Shown here piece by piece: positions 36,546 through 48,744 of a stretch of DNA of 64,000 nt. The position numbers were made by a program, and so were the translations under genes. The DNA comes from Diphasiastrum complanatum (taxonomy: Eukaryota; Streptophyta; Lycopodiopsida; Lycopodiales; Lycopodiaceae). The stretch's first letter is position 1; every line of letters starts with the position of its first letter. Under the pieces are notes generated by a model that saw only the letters and a list, made by a program, of their open reading frames with translations, searched no databases and had not been told where the DNA came from. The stretch is taken from positions 70,070,539 to 70,134,538 of the forward strand of contig CM055095.1 in assembly GCA_029204225.1 (NCBI GenBank), given 5' to 3'.

Positions 36546-38355
36546 AAATGGCTTACAAATATTGATTGCACACATATTATAGTATCTCAATAATATTAAA
36601 AAGTACACTTAATGACCCTATTCTCATAAAGAAAGTTAATTAGAATATAGAGAATTAATCGGGTAAAAATGAAAAGGAAAAGGAAAAGGATACCAATACC
36701 AACAAGCGCTTTGTAAATACTATGTCAGTGTGTGATATTGAAGTTATCATACACTTCTTTTTTGGTAGACATTGTCCACTACAATACTATTAGCCTTGAA
36801 TACATATGACCATAAAAGGGTCAAGAAGCTAAACCAAAGGTGGTGATTTGAAGTACATGCATAATGATGAAAAAGATTTAAAATTGTTACCACAATCATT
36901 GTGTTAAAAGAAATCCAAAACATTGAAAGACCATAAGCATGAACACTATGCCTATATGCGTAAATGTGCAAATTATGCCATGAATGCAACCTTGATATGA
37001 ATTAAGTGAATCTTTATTTCAACTATTTGTTAGGACTAAGATTCAATTTCATTCATCTCTCTAACAAAATTTGTACTTCAAGTTAGGAGACTATTCCTAT
37101 GAATATATTTGCTATCTTACTCATGCTATTAAGAGTTTTAAACAATGTCACTACATTTTCATTGAACTAGGATGTTTAACTGTGATGATTCTTCATGATG
37201 AAAGGTTTGAGATCCATTTGTCCAAAGTTCAAGATCTCTATTTCAACTGCACCATCCAATTCTCAAACCTTTTAAAAACGTCAAATCGTATTGAATAGTT
37301 TTATTACTGGTTAGCTACTACTTTTATAGGAAATTTTGCAGCATCAGCCATTTTGAAGTGGAAGAACAATAGCAACAAAGGCATGATATAGGTTATAAAA
37401 ATTTTCTTTACAGACTAGCACAAAAGCTGAAGGCCACATTAGCTGCCACACACTACTTTCTACAGATATTATCAGTCTTCTAGATTATACTTTATAACCA
37501 AAGTTGCATGCTGCGTTCCGGAATGCGTTCCCAAAATCAAGGTTAGGGTTTTTTTTGGGAGCACCAAAAAAACATTGTTATTTTTAAACTTTGCCTTGAA
37601 TTCTTTTGCTTCTCCTTGAAATTTTTTTAGGAAAGCTGTATAAAAGAGTCGAGCTGTGACTATTGGGGGAACGCACGTTGCCATGGCATGAGAATGTTTT
37701 CAAGCATTCCCAGGCATCACTTGCCCAATCTGGTATTCCTGTGAGCATCGTCCAAAATGCCAGCCTCCTGCATTCTGTGGTCACTACAATTCATGGAGAA
37801 ACCTCACCAACTAAAGATTTGTGAGTATAATGCACAATGGTAACAGGCAAATCTTAAAAGTGATTTCTCTATTGCCAGCACAAGAAATTAATGACCTTCA
37901 CAAATTGAGGCACAATTGGTTGAAACAGCTATTAGCTCTTTCCTTGAATTACAACAGAGCACCGAGACTGCAAAAGTGGGTGGTCCATCCAAAAATCTCT
38001 TACATTACATTTTTTAGTTGGTGTGCGCTGGGCTTGACATCACTTACAAACCTTAGAAGCCGTACCTTTCTGCCTGAACGCCACACCCAACTATAGCTGT
38101 CATTATGTGATAGAACATGCCCCTTTTAGTTCGGGCAAGAAGAAATATAGCTGCAGCTCTATTTACATAAACTAACAAGCGATTTTCAAAGCTGTTATGC
38201 CTCACAATAAGAACATCAAAATTGGAAAAAACTAACAGCTTACTGGCAATAGGCCAGGCCAGTCTTCGACCACATGAATGAATGATAACTAACATGGATA
38301 TAAGCAACTATTCAGTTAAATTGAACGAAAGAATTGTAAATACAAAGTTTGGCTC
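36542..38355. other. 3' flank of the ACBP-like gene; no other gene seen
   Basis: Short frames only. AAAGGAAAAGGAAAAGGAT occurs near 36672. The right part should contain the 3' untranslated region of the minus-strand gene ending at 38356. No clear AATAAA was found close to the stop. Confidence 0.4.
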
Positions 38356-40132
38356 TCAGGAATCAATAGACTTTTGATCTGGTGGAGCTCCAGCAAGCCA
38401 ACCCCAGACTCCTGCATTTTGTCTCTCCGAAGCAGCCTGTGCCACAACTTCATCAGAAGCGGCCTTCTGACGACGGAGAAGGTCTAGTTCTTTCTGTAAA
38501 ACCTCCAAGGATTGCAGCTTTTGCCTTAACTCCGCAACATCCACCTGTATTTGTAAACTGACATGTCAGCAGGATCTCCTACAGACATGAAATTAACTCT
38601 TGAACAATAGCTCAACAGAGATGCACCATGAGAACGTCATCATCCAAGACAAATAGTACTCAAACGTGTCCTTTGAACTCTTCAATCATCTTCTTTGCTA
38701 GTAATGGAGCTTTTGCCATACAAAGACAGGAAATTTGGAGTTTTAAAGCCTTACCCTATGACCATATCAATTAAAAATCATATCCTTCCACAAAGCTCAT
38801 TCTGAAATTACCAGACATTGAAATTTGTATTATGTTGCCATTATGTACTGACCCCCTGACATCCTTCCTTGGTCCCAGCTGTTTTGAAAGCCTGGTGTAG
38901 CTGCTGGATAATCAAGGTATATCCAACCTTAAAAAGCAAATATCATCAAGGGAGAGGAGAGGGAGACCTGGTCTTGAAGTACTATTCTTACGCAAAGCAA
39001 ATCCACAAAGGGTGATAATGTCTCTTTTTTAGAAGGGATTGAGCCCTTGGTTCTTGATGAATGAGTTTTACTTGTGGCATGGGGAAATCTTAGAGTACCT
39101 CAAGGCAATCAGATATCAAAACAAAATCAGAAGCCTGTATCTTTCAATCCGCAGATGCAATTACCAGTAATTATTCTCTGTCTTTCATGAATAGCATTAT
39201 ATATTTACAAAGCGTGCAGTGTTGCCACCATACAACGTATGATTGCTGATTTACACTCCCTTTATTGGACATACTGCATGATTTATGTTTCAGAACACAT
39301 GGATTTCAAAAAAATCTTAAAACTCAAGCAAAATTCTGAATTAGCACAGCCTGAGATTCTTAAAGGCACTTGATTAGCGCCTTGAGTGCTTTGCTTTGCC
39401 TATCCTCTGAGCATCCTCATGCCCAGTGTCCGCAGCTGCTGCGGCTGTCACCATAATACAATTTGTCACCCATAAAGACCTTGTGATTTTTTTTCCTGTA
39501 TACTTTAGAAAACTTTAAATGGAATAATTTCCCTCATCATGAGACCCAGGGCATCTGGCCAGAAGAGCCCTGGGCTTTACAGGCATAATGCCCTGGGCAG
39601 AAGAAACCATCGGGGAAAAAGAAAAAAAAGTCCAGTTTTCACACTGGGGAAACCCTCGGCCCTCAGGGTTTCCCCAGATGTAAGGAACCGGGCCTGCGTC
39701 CTTACATCTGGGATAGTCCCAAGGGCCAGGGCTTTCACCTAAACATAACTCTTATCTTTTCCATCTCTGCTCATATAATCTGCTCTCCGTCTCTGTTGCT
39801 CTCGCTTTCACTCTCACTCTCTTGGATGGCCACATGAATGCTGCGCATACTGGATGAGCCCCAGGATGCACATGCCCCACAAAGAACAAAGTGCAGGCCA
39901 TTTTGCCGACACGGAAGTTGGGCATCGTGCTCAGCCAGGAATGGCAAGTATTCCAGTTGCATAATGACTACAATGTAGATGAGCGAGATCCTGATGCTTG
40001 GAGTATGCTTTTTCTCAGCCAATCAGGAACTCAGGAGCCCATCCACCCAGCTCCTGGATAAATAGTTAAACTGGTCACTCCATGTGAACTCGATACATTG
40101 CTGCATTGAGATGTGTTTAATTGGGAAATTTT

Positions 40133-40193
<61 letters not shown>

Positions 40194-43100
40194 CAGTATT
40201 TATCATGTTCTTAAAGATGTCAATATGCTCTTACTTGAGATGTACTTTCTAGTCTTATGTACCGTATGGTACCCAAAAGGCATCAATAAAGCTTTCTTTC
40301 TCTAAATGAGAACCTTTTGATCATGTTTATTTGTGAGAATTTCTGTCGCGCACCTGTGCGTTTCAAAATGAGAGCTATAAGTGGCACATAAGTTCATTTG
40401 AAAGGCGATATTTGTTCTCTAATAAAACTCCTTCAAAGCACCTTCATTTTGCAAGAATTGGAAAAATGTCATTAACATAAATGTCAAAATTCTAGTAGCA
40501 TGCAATACCCCTCAAATTTCGTGCTGCTCTTTGCAAACACTCATGTAATTCAGTGTTCAATATTTTCACACTAACAAAACTTTTGTGTGTGTTTGTAATA
40601 TGTATTATGTAATACCGAATATGAAAGTACCCAAACTATCTCATGCAATGCCATGCATGAACTCTTCATATTTGTAAACAGCAAAGGTATTTCTAAATCT
40701 GGGACTTTTGCAACATATGGGTATAACAAACTTTGGCATACTCCAACTTCCAAGCATTCATACAAGACGTGGAATTATGGTGGAAACGTTCATAGCTTGC
40801 TTATATAGAGCATTCTAAGAATCGGTAGGTGTTAAGCCAACTTTCATGTGCACTAGTTTTTCGAACAGTTTTCCCTTCCCTTGATGTTCACTAATCTTAT
40901 CACTTCCAGCCCAGATCAAGCTTTATGACACAAACGTTCTTATCGCTTTCTGGCATGATTATGAGCACACATGACAGATATGGCCTTACATAAGAACGAT
41001 AGTCGATGGAATGCTGATCAAGTTGTAATCTTTCACAAAGAACGCCATACAACAAACAAGATGCTAGTGTGCAAGTGCTACATAGAAACACTGCTAAGCA
41101 TCTCCTACACGGACACTCATAGACAACAGAACCAATAAGGTGTAGAATGACTAGTAAAGAAAAAAAAAGTCTGGAAGGGGCAGCCACTAGGGTTTTGAGT
41201 TCCAAAAGGGAAAACAAGTCGACAAAAACATGGATCTCAATGTTGGCAACCCGAAGAGGAAATGCATATACTAAAAATAAAATGAAGCAAGCTTCTAGCA
41301 ACCCAGTTGTACATATTGCAGGATCTTAAAGGTCCCAATTCTTTCGCAAGGTTCTCCCTGAAGATGGGTGCATATTCATTACAAAACTCAGCCGTTGATT
41401 GGAAATTTTCTTCACTCACATGTTGAGCTTCTCAAAAATGCTAATTTTCTACACAAGGAAATTGATGCTCAGAACTCTAAAACCAACCATTTGTGAGTCA
41501 CTTAAGAAGAGTCCAGAGTAAACATTCCAATTTAGGAGACTAAGCATGCTTTTTCCTTCTTCTTTTTTTGGGGAAAACTTATCCTCTTGAAGTTGTATAA
41601 TACTCCTCTAGCTTTGAATCTAAAGATTTAATGCAAAGACCAATCTATACAGCACAGATGTCATGGTTTGCTTCTTATTGCCAGCTTTGACATACTTAGA
41701 ACTCTTTACCCTCAAAATCAATATTTAAAGACTTTAGCACTAGTGCTTCATTGGTGTGTCATCCCTGGGCTTGGTAGCAGTACTTCTTCAACTAGCTAAA
41801 AGCATGGACGATCTATTACAGTGAGGACTGACACATTTGTGGGCAGGTGTTGAAGCCAAGATCAAGGAAAGTTCTAAGATGATCTGAAAAACATAGATTT
41901 TGTCATGTGTCATTACTCTCAATCACTTGTGTGCATTAAGGGGGATCCAAGACCTAAATCATCCTTCAACTACTCAACCCCACCGTCCACAGTTTAAGGA
42001 GTAATATCACATAACATCACCTTTTGCGCATCCTTGTGGGCAAAGTCAAGGATCTAGGAGAGATTTGAGATGATCTTCCATGAAAGATTTGGTCATGTGC
42101 CTACGAAAGTCATTCTTCTTTTGCTTTTGCTCCAAAACGTAAATAATCAGATCCAGAAGTGTTTTTCAATGAGGAAAAGTTGAATGTAAAAAAAATGAAC
42201 ACCTTACTCAGAATTACAGATCATGATTGGCAAATAAAAAATTTCCATTTAAAGTTGTCTCGTCAGCTTAGCAGCTCACCTCTAGCCTGAAACATCTGGA
42301 TTGCTCCGCCACCAGTTGTCCCCGCACAGACTGCAACTCCTGTAGGCCAACCACACAAGGAGCCCAAATATTGAAAAAAAATTTAGGTCATGTTGTAGAA
42401 TGCCTCTAAATGATAAAAATAAAACTTTGCCTCAGCCCACAATCCAGAGGTTTCTTTCCAAAAATAAAAAGCTAACTTTTAAAAATCCGACTAGAGATCC
42501 AGACAAAGATTGTGAACTGATTTCTGAAATGTACAAACAAAGTTACATGGTATGAAAAACATAGTGAGATGTGATGAAAGAGACTTCAACTGTGCATAGC
42601 ATACTCATTTGTGTTTATTTCATGTCTGCAGAAATATTCACTTTGCAACTCTATGCTCAACCTTGGCTAAATCAGATGAAGTAGAAAGAGCAGCTGCAAG
42701 CTCTTGTTTCAGCCTTATAATCTCCCCCTGAGCCTCTGCGGCAGCTTTCTCCAGCTCTTTATTTGCTTCCAATGTGGTTGAAAGTTTTTCCTCACTTGCA
42801 CTATGGTTGTCATTTGCCTAAGAACACATTAAAGCAAGATTTACTAAAGCTCAAGCATCCAAAATCTTAGAAGTTCATGCAACAAATGCAAAATAAAGTT
42901 ACTGATGATTTTTTCAGCACTACTCATTTGTAGTTTGGTTGTTCCAAGCACCTCTGGCAATGGATTCTCACAATCAGTAACCTCGTCTGTTGATACTTTG
43001 TACACTGTGGAAGGTTGTGGAAGGACAACAAAATCCGATACAGCAGATGATGCAGAACCATCATTAACCATTGCCTCAACAAACTTAGATTCTTTCCTCA

Positions 43101-43340
43101 ACTTGAATCTTGTCTTGAAGATATGAACCTGTGTGCACAAGAGCAGCTATTTTTTAGACTATCCTCCTAATTCATGCCCAGAATAAATCTCACTGACCTT
43201 AACCTAAGACCATAATTTTCAGGAAACAAAACAAAACACCACCATAGAATGCGAACCTCATTACTGTAGTGTCCATTGTAGCCACCAAATGCCACAATAG
43301 CCTCTTCTCCATTCACAGTAGTAGTAAGTACACTTAAGCC
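38356..43340 (-). CDS. ACBP4-like: Kelch-type acyl-CoA-binding protein, last five coding exons (partial)
   Basis: Minus-strand exons: 43340-43257, 43128-42903, 42817-42662, 42339-42280 and 38544-38356 (stop). Products in order: last kelch blade GLSVLTTTVNGEEAIVAFGG, a linker ending SSAEKIIS, a coiled coil (EEKLSTTLEANKELEKAAAE, then IIRLKQELAAALS), ELQSVRGQLVAEQSRCFRLE, and VDVAELRQKLQSLEVLQKEL leading to GVWGWLAGAPPDQK. The order and the VWGWLAG tail are typical of plant cytosolic ACBP4/ACBP5, which bind acyl-CoA esters with an N-terminal ACB domain. That domain and the other kelch repeats are not in the window. Splice sites are canonical, but the exon 2/3 junction does not keep frame with the best sites (A|GT donor phase 1, AG|GCA acceptor phase 0); a GAG|GT donor inside exon 2 would. 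The last intron is 3.7 kb with LINE debris, and a LINE sits about 130 bp upstream of the first exon seen. Confidence 0.8.
39545..39712. repeat. Cluster of compact perfect hairpins in an ACBP intron
   Basis: Consecutive inverted repeats: CCCAGGGC/GCCCTGGG (39545-39574); TGGGGAAACCCT/AGGGTTTCCCCA (39645-39676, 8-nt loop); CCCAGATGTAAGGA/TCCTTACATCTGGG (39673-39712, 12-nt loop). The last two share four bases. G+C-rich against an A+T-rich intron. No coding signal; unknown element. Confidence 0.75.
40137..40190. repeat. (TC)27 microsatellite
   Basis: Pure 54-bp array directly followed by a 5'-truncated LINE end. Inside the last intron of the ACBP-like gene. Confidence 0.95.
40191..40304 (+). mobile_element. 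LINE 3' end, 5'-truncated (about 110 bp)
   Basis: Begins right after (TC)27. Contains TTGAGATGTACTTTC, the terminal hairpin GTACC-GTAT-GGTAC (40259-40272), GGCATCAATAAAGC and the tail TTTCTTTCTC, matching the ends of the other copies at 48600-48743, 58395-59003 and 59004-59831. Confidence 0.75.
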
Positions 43341-43671
43341 CTGCAAAAAGTTGCACCTTTATCGTATCTGTGTTATAGCGTACCATGCTACTTTATTTTT
43401 TGAAATATCATACAAACTTTTACCTAGTGTAAACTAAGGGATTTACACGATTGGATCAGTCAAAACTGGAGAAAGAAAGAAGAAAGCTTTATTAATGTCT
43501 TTTCCATGCCAAAGGCATATAACACTAATGAAGTACATGTCAAGTATGTGGTAACCGTGGGAGCGTATAAAACGTCTCCAAAACTGTGATAAAACATCTA
43601 GTACAACTTAAAAGCTAAAATAGACACGTATGCGAGAGTGTGTGTGCGCATAATAATCATCTGTATCTATG

Positions 43672-46252
43672 TCAAAAGTGTGTCCTGTAAAAAGCTGGCT
43701 TAACCCCTAACTGGTTACGCCAAGTCCGCTCTAGATATGCATGATAGAGGAATCGTCTGATATATTGATGGGTGCCTGAGGGAAGCTCTGTGATGGAGAT
43801 ACCAAATGACTCAAGTAGGAGGTGTGACGCCTGAGAGAACCACGATAATCCATAGCCCTGATCATGAAGATGTTGTGAGGAGGATAGTGCAGTCTGTATG
43901 TATCGTCTGTCCATCTCTGATAACGCCTATATCCTCTGTGTATAGGTAATGAGCTGGAGAGCTGCCTCGATCTGGATAGGTGGAACTGCAAACTCGGCCA
44001 GGAGAATCTCATGTGGAACAGAAGGCTTCACACGGATCAACCGAGCTAGCATAGTGGTCTGTAGTCGTGAAAGACTGGCCCAGTGTGGAGAGAGAAGACC
44101 TGTACACCATGCCTCTGCCGCATATAGAGCCGTGGGGGTGACAATGGTATCAAAGAGGCGACACTTACTGCGAGCATCCTGGATGGACTTCCGGAAACAA
44201 AATCTCTCTAGCTGAACAAGGGAGGCATGTTCCTTCCCCAGTCGAGTGGTAGCGGCATGTCTCATGCTAAAAGTAGGACCTGAAAAAAGAATTCCCAGGT
44301 ATGTGTAGGAGGGGACCACCTCTAGAACCTGTCCTCCCAAAGTAAGCTCATGTCGCTGCATGAATGCTCGGGAGGTGTTGAAGACCATAACCTTAGTCTT
44401 CCCAATGTTCACCCCTAGGCCTCATCTGGTGCAAAACTCATGTAAGCAATCCAACTGTCGCTGTAGACCCTCTCTGGTCGGTGAGACCAATACCACATCG
44501 TCAACATAAAGGAGGATAGCAAAGAGGACTGGTGAGAGGGAGCAACCCTGCTTCACCCCAATAGTGCTCCAAATGTGATCAGATATGCCACTGCTATGCC
44601 GGAAACATCCCAGGACACGCTCATAAAGTGCCATCATAGCAAGAACGATGTCGGTGGAGAAGCCAAGGTCGCGGAGTCTCTGAATGAGCAATGAGCGAGG
44701 AACATAATCAAAAGCTTTCCTGAAGTCCACAAAACAGCAGTAAACCCTCTCTCTCCTGTGCTTAGCCTCCTCAATCAGAGCCCGCAATGTGAAGATGTGA
44801 TCCATGGTAGAATAATGGGCTCGAAAACTTGCCTGACCCATAGCATGTAGTCTCCTAGTCTCCACCTCTGAGCTCACAACAGACTGAAGAATAGTACCAT
44901 ATAGTTTCGCTAGGACATGCCCAATCATGATGGTGCGGTAGTTACTCGGAATCATGGGGTCACCATTCTTATGGATGGGGTGGATAATGTTAGTGCACTA
45001 GGATGGTGGGAAACCGGAAACAACTGTGGAATTAAGAAGGGTGGCTATAGTAGGAGCGAGTAAGTCTGAGGCAAGGGAAAGGAGTTCAGACTCAAGGTCT
45101 TCAATATCTCTGGCCTTGTGGGACTTCATCTTCTTAATGGCTGCAAGTACCATGTCAGGTGTGAAGAAGGAGAACTCAGATGGTCGTGGAGATTTAGAAA
45201 TAGGTGAGTCGGTAGGGACGGTATACAGGCTAGAGGTGGTGAGAAAAGCAGCCTATGTGTCGACTGAACTGTCATGAGGAAAGGAGCGTAAAAGTGAAGC
45301 CAAGGACTGCCGGTACAGTGGCATGTAAATGGGATCAAATGTGTATGTGGGTGCTCGGGTAATCATGGGTAGTGTAGATGAATGAGTGGGTGGAAGGTGG
45401 CCGATATCGAAGGAGAGAAATGAGTGATCAGAAAGGGTGGTGGGGGAAACTTGGAAGTCAGAGACGATGGGTACAAAGGATGGTGACCCCATAGGTAGTC
45501 AACGACACTATGTCCTCCACTGTGGGGGTGGCATGTATAACTGTCTGAATGTGGCCAGCAGGGTAAGCCATTATAGATGGCTAGCTCATGTGCCTCTCCA
45601 AACTGAAGTAAGTGCTCACCATATGAAGTAGTAGGTCCCAAACTATCCGCGGAGGTCCTGGTAACCCCAAGCATATTACTGTCAAGGGCACGAACACGCA
45701 ACTGATCAAAGGTGTCGAAGAACTCTGCCTGTCTCGAAGATGTCCGGGCATTAAAGTCCCCTGTGAGGAGAATATGCCCCTGCTTTCGAATCTGATAATA
45801 TTTGGTGAGAGGTCCTCATATGGAGATCCAATACCCTCCGCAAAAGACGAGGACTCTGGTGGAAAGTAGCATGCTGCAATAAAAAGATCTCTATCAAAAC
45901 CAATATCCTGACCCACGATGCGAGTCCATATGTAACGGGCCTGCTCATCATGTTGGATGAAGTCAATACTCGAATGGAGAGTCTCTCTGTACAAGCAGGC
46001 GACCCCACCTGAACCTCGGCCACTGGCAAATCTAGTCTCGCGTCGGAATACGGAATCCCATCTATATCTAGGAAAGGAAGGAAGTCCTCGCTCCGGGCTC
46101 TCGTGTGTCTCCATAAAGAATAATATATCTCTGCCTGTAATAAGATCAACAAGGTCCCCTCCCGTGGACGATGAGTGAATGCCAGCACAATTCCACACTC
46201 CAATCTGAAGATGGTGTGGATGGGGCCCCGGGGTGCTCCCAACCCCGAGCAC
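43672..46252 (-). pseudogene. LINE ORF2: endonuclease and reverse transcriptase, broken
   Basis: AP-endonuclease-like domain from 46252: GVWNCAG, DILFFMETHES (catalytic Glu region), GSGGVACLYRE, FIAACYFPPESSS. A frameshift near 45780 leads to GHILLTGDFNAR (about 45745-45775) and GGHSVVDYLW. Reverse transcriptase from about 45000: NYRTIMIGHVLAKLYGTIL, YCCFVDFRKAFDYVPR, IGVKQGCSLSPVLFAI, LLYVDDVVLVS. Some 40 residues normally separating GCSLSPVLFAI from LLYVDD seem deleted. Stops: TAG near 44996 and TGA at 44422-44424. Frames change again near 43920. It would nick DNA and copy its own RNA if intact; this copy cannot. Confidence 0.8.
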
Positions 46253-46267
46253 CCCAAATCCCTAACA

Positions 46268-47703
46268 CTAGGAGCTGCTATGAGAGCTGTCAAGAAAACG
46301 CACTCGTCCATCTCGGTAAATGACTCGTCTGCTAGACTCACGGGCTGCCTGAAAGGCCTTAAGCCTCTCCTCTACCTGGATATACGTGAGGTCATCATCC
46401 ATGTATATAGTGGTACCACGTAGCTTAGCCCTGCACCGCAAAGCGTCTCGACGACTCTCTAGGGAAGTGAAGCGGATGATGAGTGTGGCTGCATCTTTAG
46501 TGGTCCTCCATGCGGTATCTAACCCATCTGTCCTGTGCCCGAGAGTGGTGTCGAGAAAGCGTTTGGCTTCAGCCAAGGCATCCTGTGTATCCGGGATCCC
46601 GCGAACTCTAATGTTGTGCACTTTTTGGTCTCGAGATTTCTCTTTTGAGATGGTGGCTGAGATAACCGAGGAGATGGGAGCGCTTGGTTTGATGCCTTTT
46701 TTCAAAACTGATGCCCAGGAAAGGGCCTCTTCTTGCTGCTTTTCAATCTTTGTCTCCAGTTCCCATATCATATTGGAGGTGGACGCCGACGCCGCAGCCT
46801 GCTTGGTCCCAATGGATTGTTCGAGTGATGCAACTTTGGGCTGCAGCATGTTCCTCTCGTGAATCAAGGACATAACCGTTCTTTCAACTGCGAGATTTCT
46901 TGCCGCAAGATCTGAAAATCTGCCTTGATTTGATCGATTTGCCAAGAAGAGAACAATTCGGTTGATTTGGAGGGCGTATATAGGATACTGGCTGTAGGTT
47001 GAGAGCTAACAGTGGTCGGGGTAGGAAGAATGGGATCGGAAGCAGATCGGGCATCGATGCCAACACCGAGGATGATGCCATCATGATGGTTAGCGAGGGG
47101 GTCAGCAGGGGTGGCAACAGGGGGCAGCACACCAACAGCGAGGGGGTGGGATGTAGGGGAGGTAGCAGCAGGGGGCGGCACACCATCAGCGAGGGGGTGG
47201 GATGTAGGGGAGGTAGCAGCAGCGGGTGGCACACCATCAGCGAGGGGGTGCGATGTAGGGGAGGTAGCAGCAGCGGGTGGCACACCATCAGCGAGGGGGT
47301 GGGATGTAGGGGAGGTAGCAACAGGGGGCGGCACATTAGCAACACCGAGGAGGTGGGAGGTAGGGGAGGTAGCACCAGGGCCCAGGCGGCACACCACCAG
47401 CAGCGATGGAGGCAGAGGTAGGGGAGGCAGCAGCAGGGGGCGGCTCATCAGCAGCATGGATGTGGGCAGAGGTAGGGAAGGCAGCAGCAGGGGGGGGGGC
47501 ACACCAGGGGTAGGGGAGGTGACAGCGGATGCAGGGGAGGAGCGGGAGGGCCTGCGGATGGCCTGAGGAGGGACCATGGCAGCGCAGGTGGAGCGTGGAG
47601 TGCTGGAGGTGGATCGCAGGTGGAGCGCTGGAGGTAGAGCGTGAAGCGCTGGAGGTGGATCGCAGGTGGAGCGCTGATTTATCTTCTTCAATACTGCCCT
47701 CAC
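46268..47703 (-). pseudogene. LINE ORF1: Pro-rich repeats, coiled coil and RRM-like domain
   Basis: Two overlapping minus-strand frames (47703-46864 and 46945-46268) join into one protein if a single shift near 46870-46900 is allowed. N-terminus: Ser/Pro-rich with about five 17-residue repeats (ATSPTSHPLADGVPP). Then a coiled coil (QIDQIKADFQILRQEISQLK, continuing HERNMLQPKVASLEQS), then VHNIRVRGIPDTQDALAEAK and TLIIRFTSLESRRDALRCRA, an L1 ORF1p-like RNA-recognition and C-terminal domain. This layout resembles animal-type L1 ORF1 more than the zinc-knuckle ORF1 of most plant L1 elements. Role: RNA chaperone and particle formation, by family. Confidence 0.7.
47112..47375. repeat. 51-bp coding minisatellite in LINE ORF1
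   Basis: About five head-to-tail copies of a 51-bp unit (GGGGGTGGGATGTAGGGGAG on the + strand), G-rich, encoding the 17-residue ATSPTSHPLADGVPP repeat on the minus strand. Glycine-rich + strand frames here are mirror artefacts. Confidence 0.85.
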
Positions 47704-47757
47704 AACTTTGCTTTTTGCCTCCAGGGTGACACTTCCTGCAGCACTACCTAGAGGACC

Positions 47758-47759
<2 letters not shown>

Positions 47760-47813
<54 letters not shown>

Positions 47814-47850
47814 ATTGATGTCTTTACCATGGGAGCATAATATGTTTAGA
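47760..47850 (-). mobile_element. LINE 3' tail with (CT)n array
   Basis: (GA)n on the + strand at 47760-47810, followed by TTTATTGATGTCTTTACCATGGGAGCA. On the minus strand this is a LINE end (GCTCCCATGG...GACATCAATAAA) and its (CT)n tail. The hairpin of other copies appears deleted. The array directly abuts the 5' end of the LINE at 43468-47759 in the same orientation. Confidence 0.7.
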
Positions 47851-48599
47851 TTGAAATGAAAATGATGCGACCTAGAATATCAGTAAAAATAATTTTGCAA
47901 GACATGATAAAGCAAACTAAAATAGCAGTGAGACTAACAGTGGTTCCTCTAAGCTATCTAGTATCTCTGATAGTCCACGGTAGAGGCTGCAGAAATGATG
48001 CAATAGAAGGCATTGTCACTGCAAGTGGACAGTTGTATTCTTTAACAGAGCATACGTGGATCGATGGCTGGCTCACAATCCAAAGAGTCTCAAAATCCAT
48101 TGACATTATCTTTGGTGTCGATGTGTGAGTGGAATACTACTCCTGTGAGTCAAATTCCACCTCTGTCCAAGGTCAAAGTCTAGAAATAGAGGAGCTAATG
48201 TGCATCTAGGTAATCTGACTAGCAGAGCAACATGATTCACGCCATAGACGGCATATCTCTGGAGTCATCAATGCTACACATCTCTGATCCTCAAATCAAG
48301 GAATGTTGTTGGTCTTTGAAAAGGATGATGATGCAAACACTTGGGATAAGCATATGCACTAGAGACAATGCATCTCACACACACAGTGTCACACGAGGGC
48401 CAAAGCGACTTGACATACATTGGGAGCACATACTCAAAGATCCCATATACGACCACGATGTGAATGACACCAGACTCCATTCATTGCCTCAGTAATATCT
48501 CTAGTGATAGTAGTTCCTATTACGTCATTTTTTAATAGGATAGGTTGAGGATATATACCATTACATTGTATTACAAGAGTTTTACTATATTTCTTCTTA
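47851..48599. other. No recognisable gene
   Basis: Short open frames on both strands (47856-48128 + and 48274-48480 - are the longest) without recognisable motifs. May be LINE or other element debris. Confidence 0.35.
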
Positions 48600-48743
48600 G
48601 CCCTAGATTTATATGCAATTTAATTGTTAATGAGACACATATCTACGCTCCCATATGATTATACTACAAACTTGAGATGTACCTCTTTTTGTCTTATGTA
48701 CCTTTTGGTACTTAAAGACATCAATAAAGCTTCTTCTTCTTCA
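48600..48743 (+). mobile_element. LINE 3' end fragment
   Basis: TACGCTCCCAT, ACTTGAGATGTACCTC, hairpin GTACC-TTTT-GGTAC (48698-48711), AAAGACATCAATAAAGC and tail (TTC)n. Same family as the copies at 40191 and 59004. The 5' limit is approximate. Confidence 0.7.
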
Positions 48744-48744
48744 C

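Larger units (their letters stand above)
43468..47759 (-). mobile_element. LINE, nearly full length, two ORFs, inactive
   Basis: On the minus strand: a short leader after a (CT)n array, ORF1 (47703-46268), a 15-bp gap, ORF2 (46252-43672), then a 3' end with hairpin ATGCC-TTT-GGCAT (43506-43518), AAAAGACATTAATAAAGC and tail (TTTC)n-type. Frameshifts and at least two stops break ORF2, and the zinc-ribbon end present in the copy at 58395-59831 is missing. It sits about 130 bp upstream of an ACBP exon in the same orientation. No clean target duplication was found. Confidence 0.85.

Noticed and set aside
46999-47566. Glycine-rich proteins on the + strand
   Set aside because: Mirror frames of the minus-strand LINE ORF1 minisatellite.
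48274-48480. Missing kelch exons of the ACBP gene
   Set aside because: No kelch GG or YxW pattern in any frame; the 5' exons are probably outside the window.
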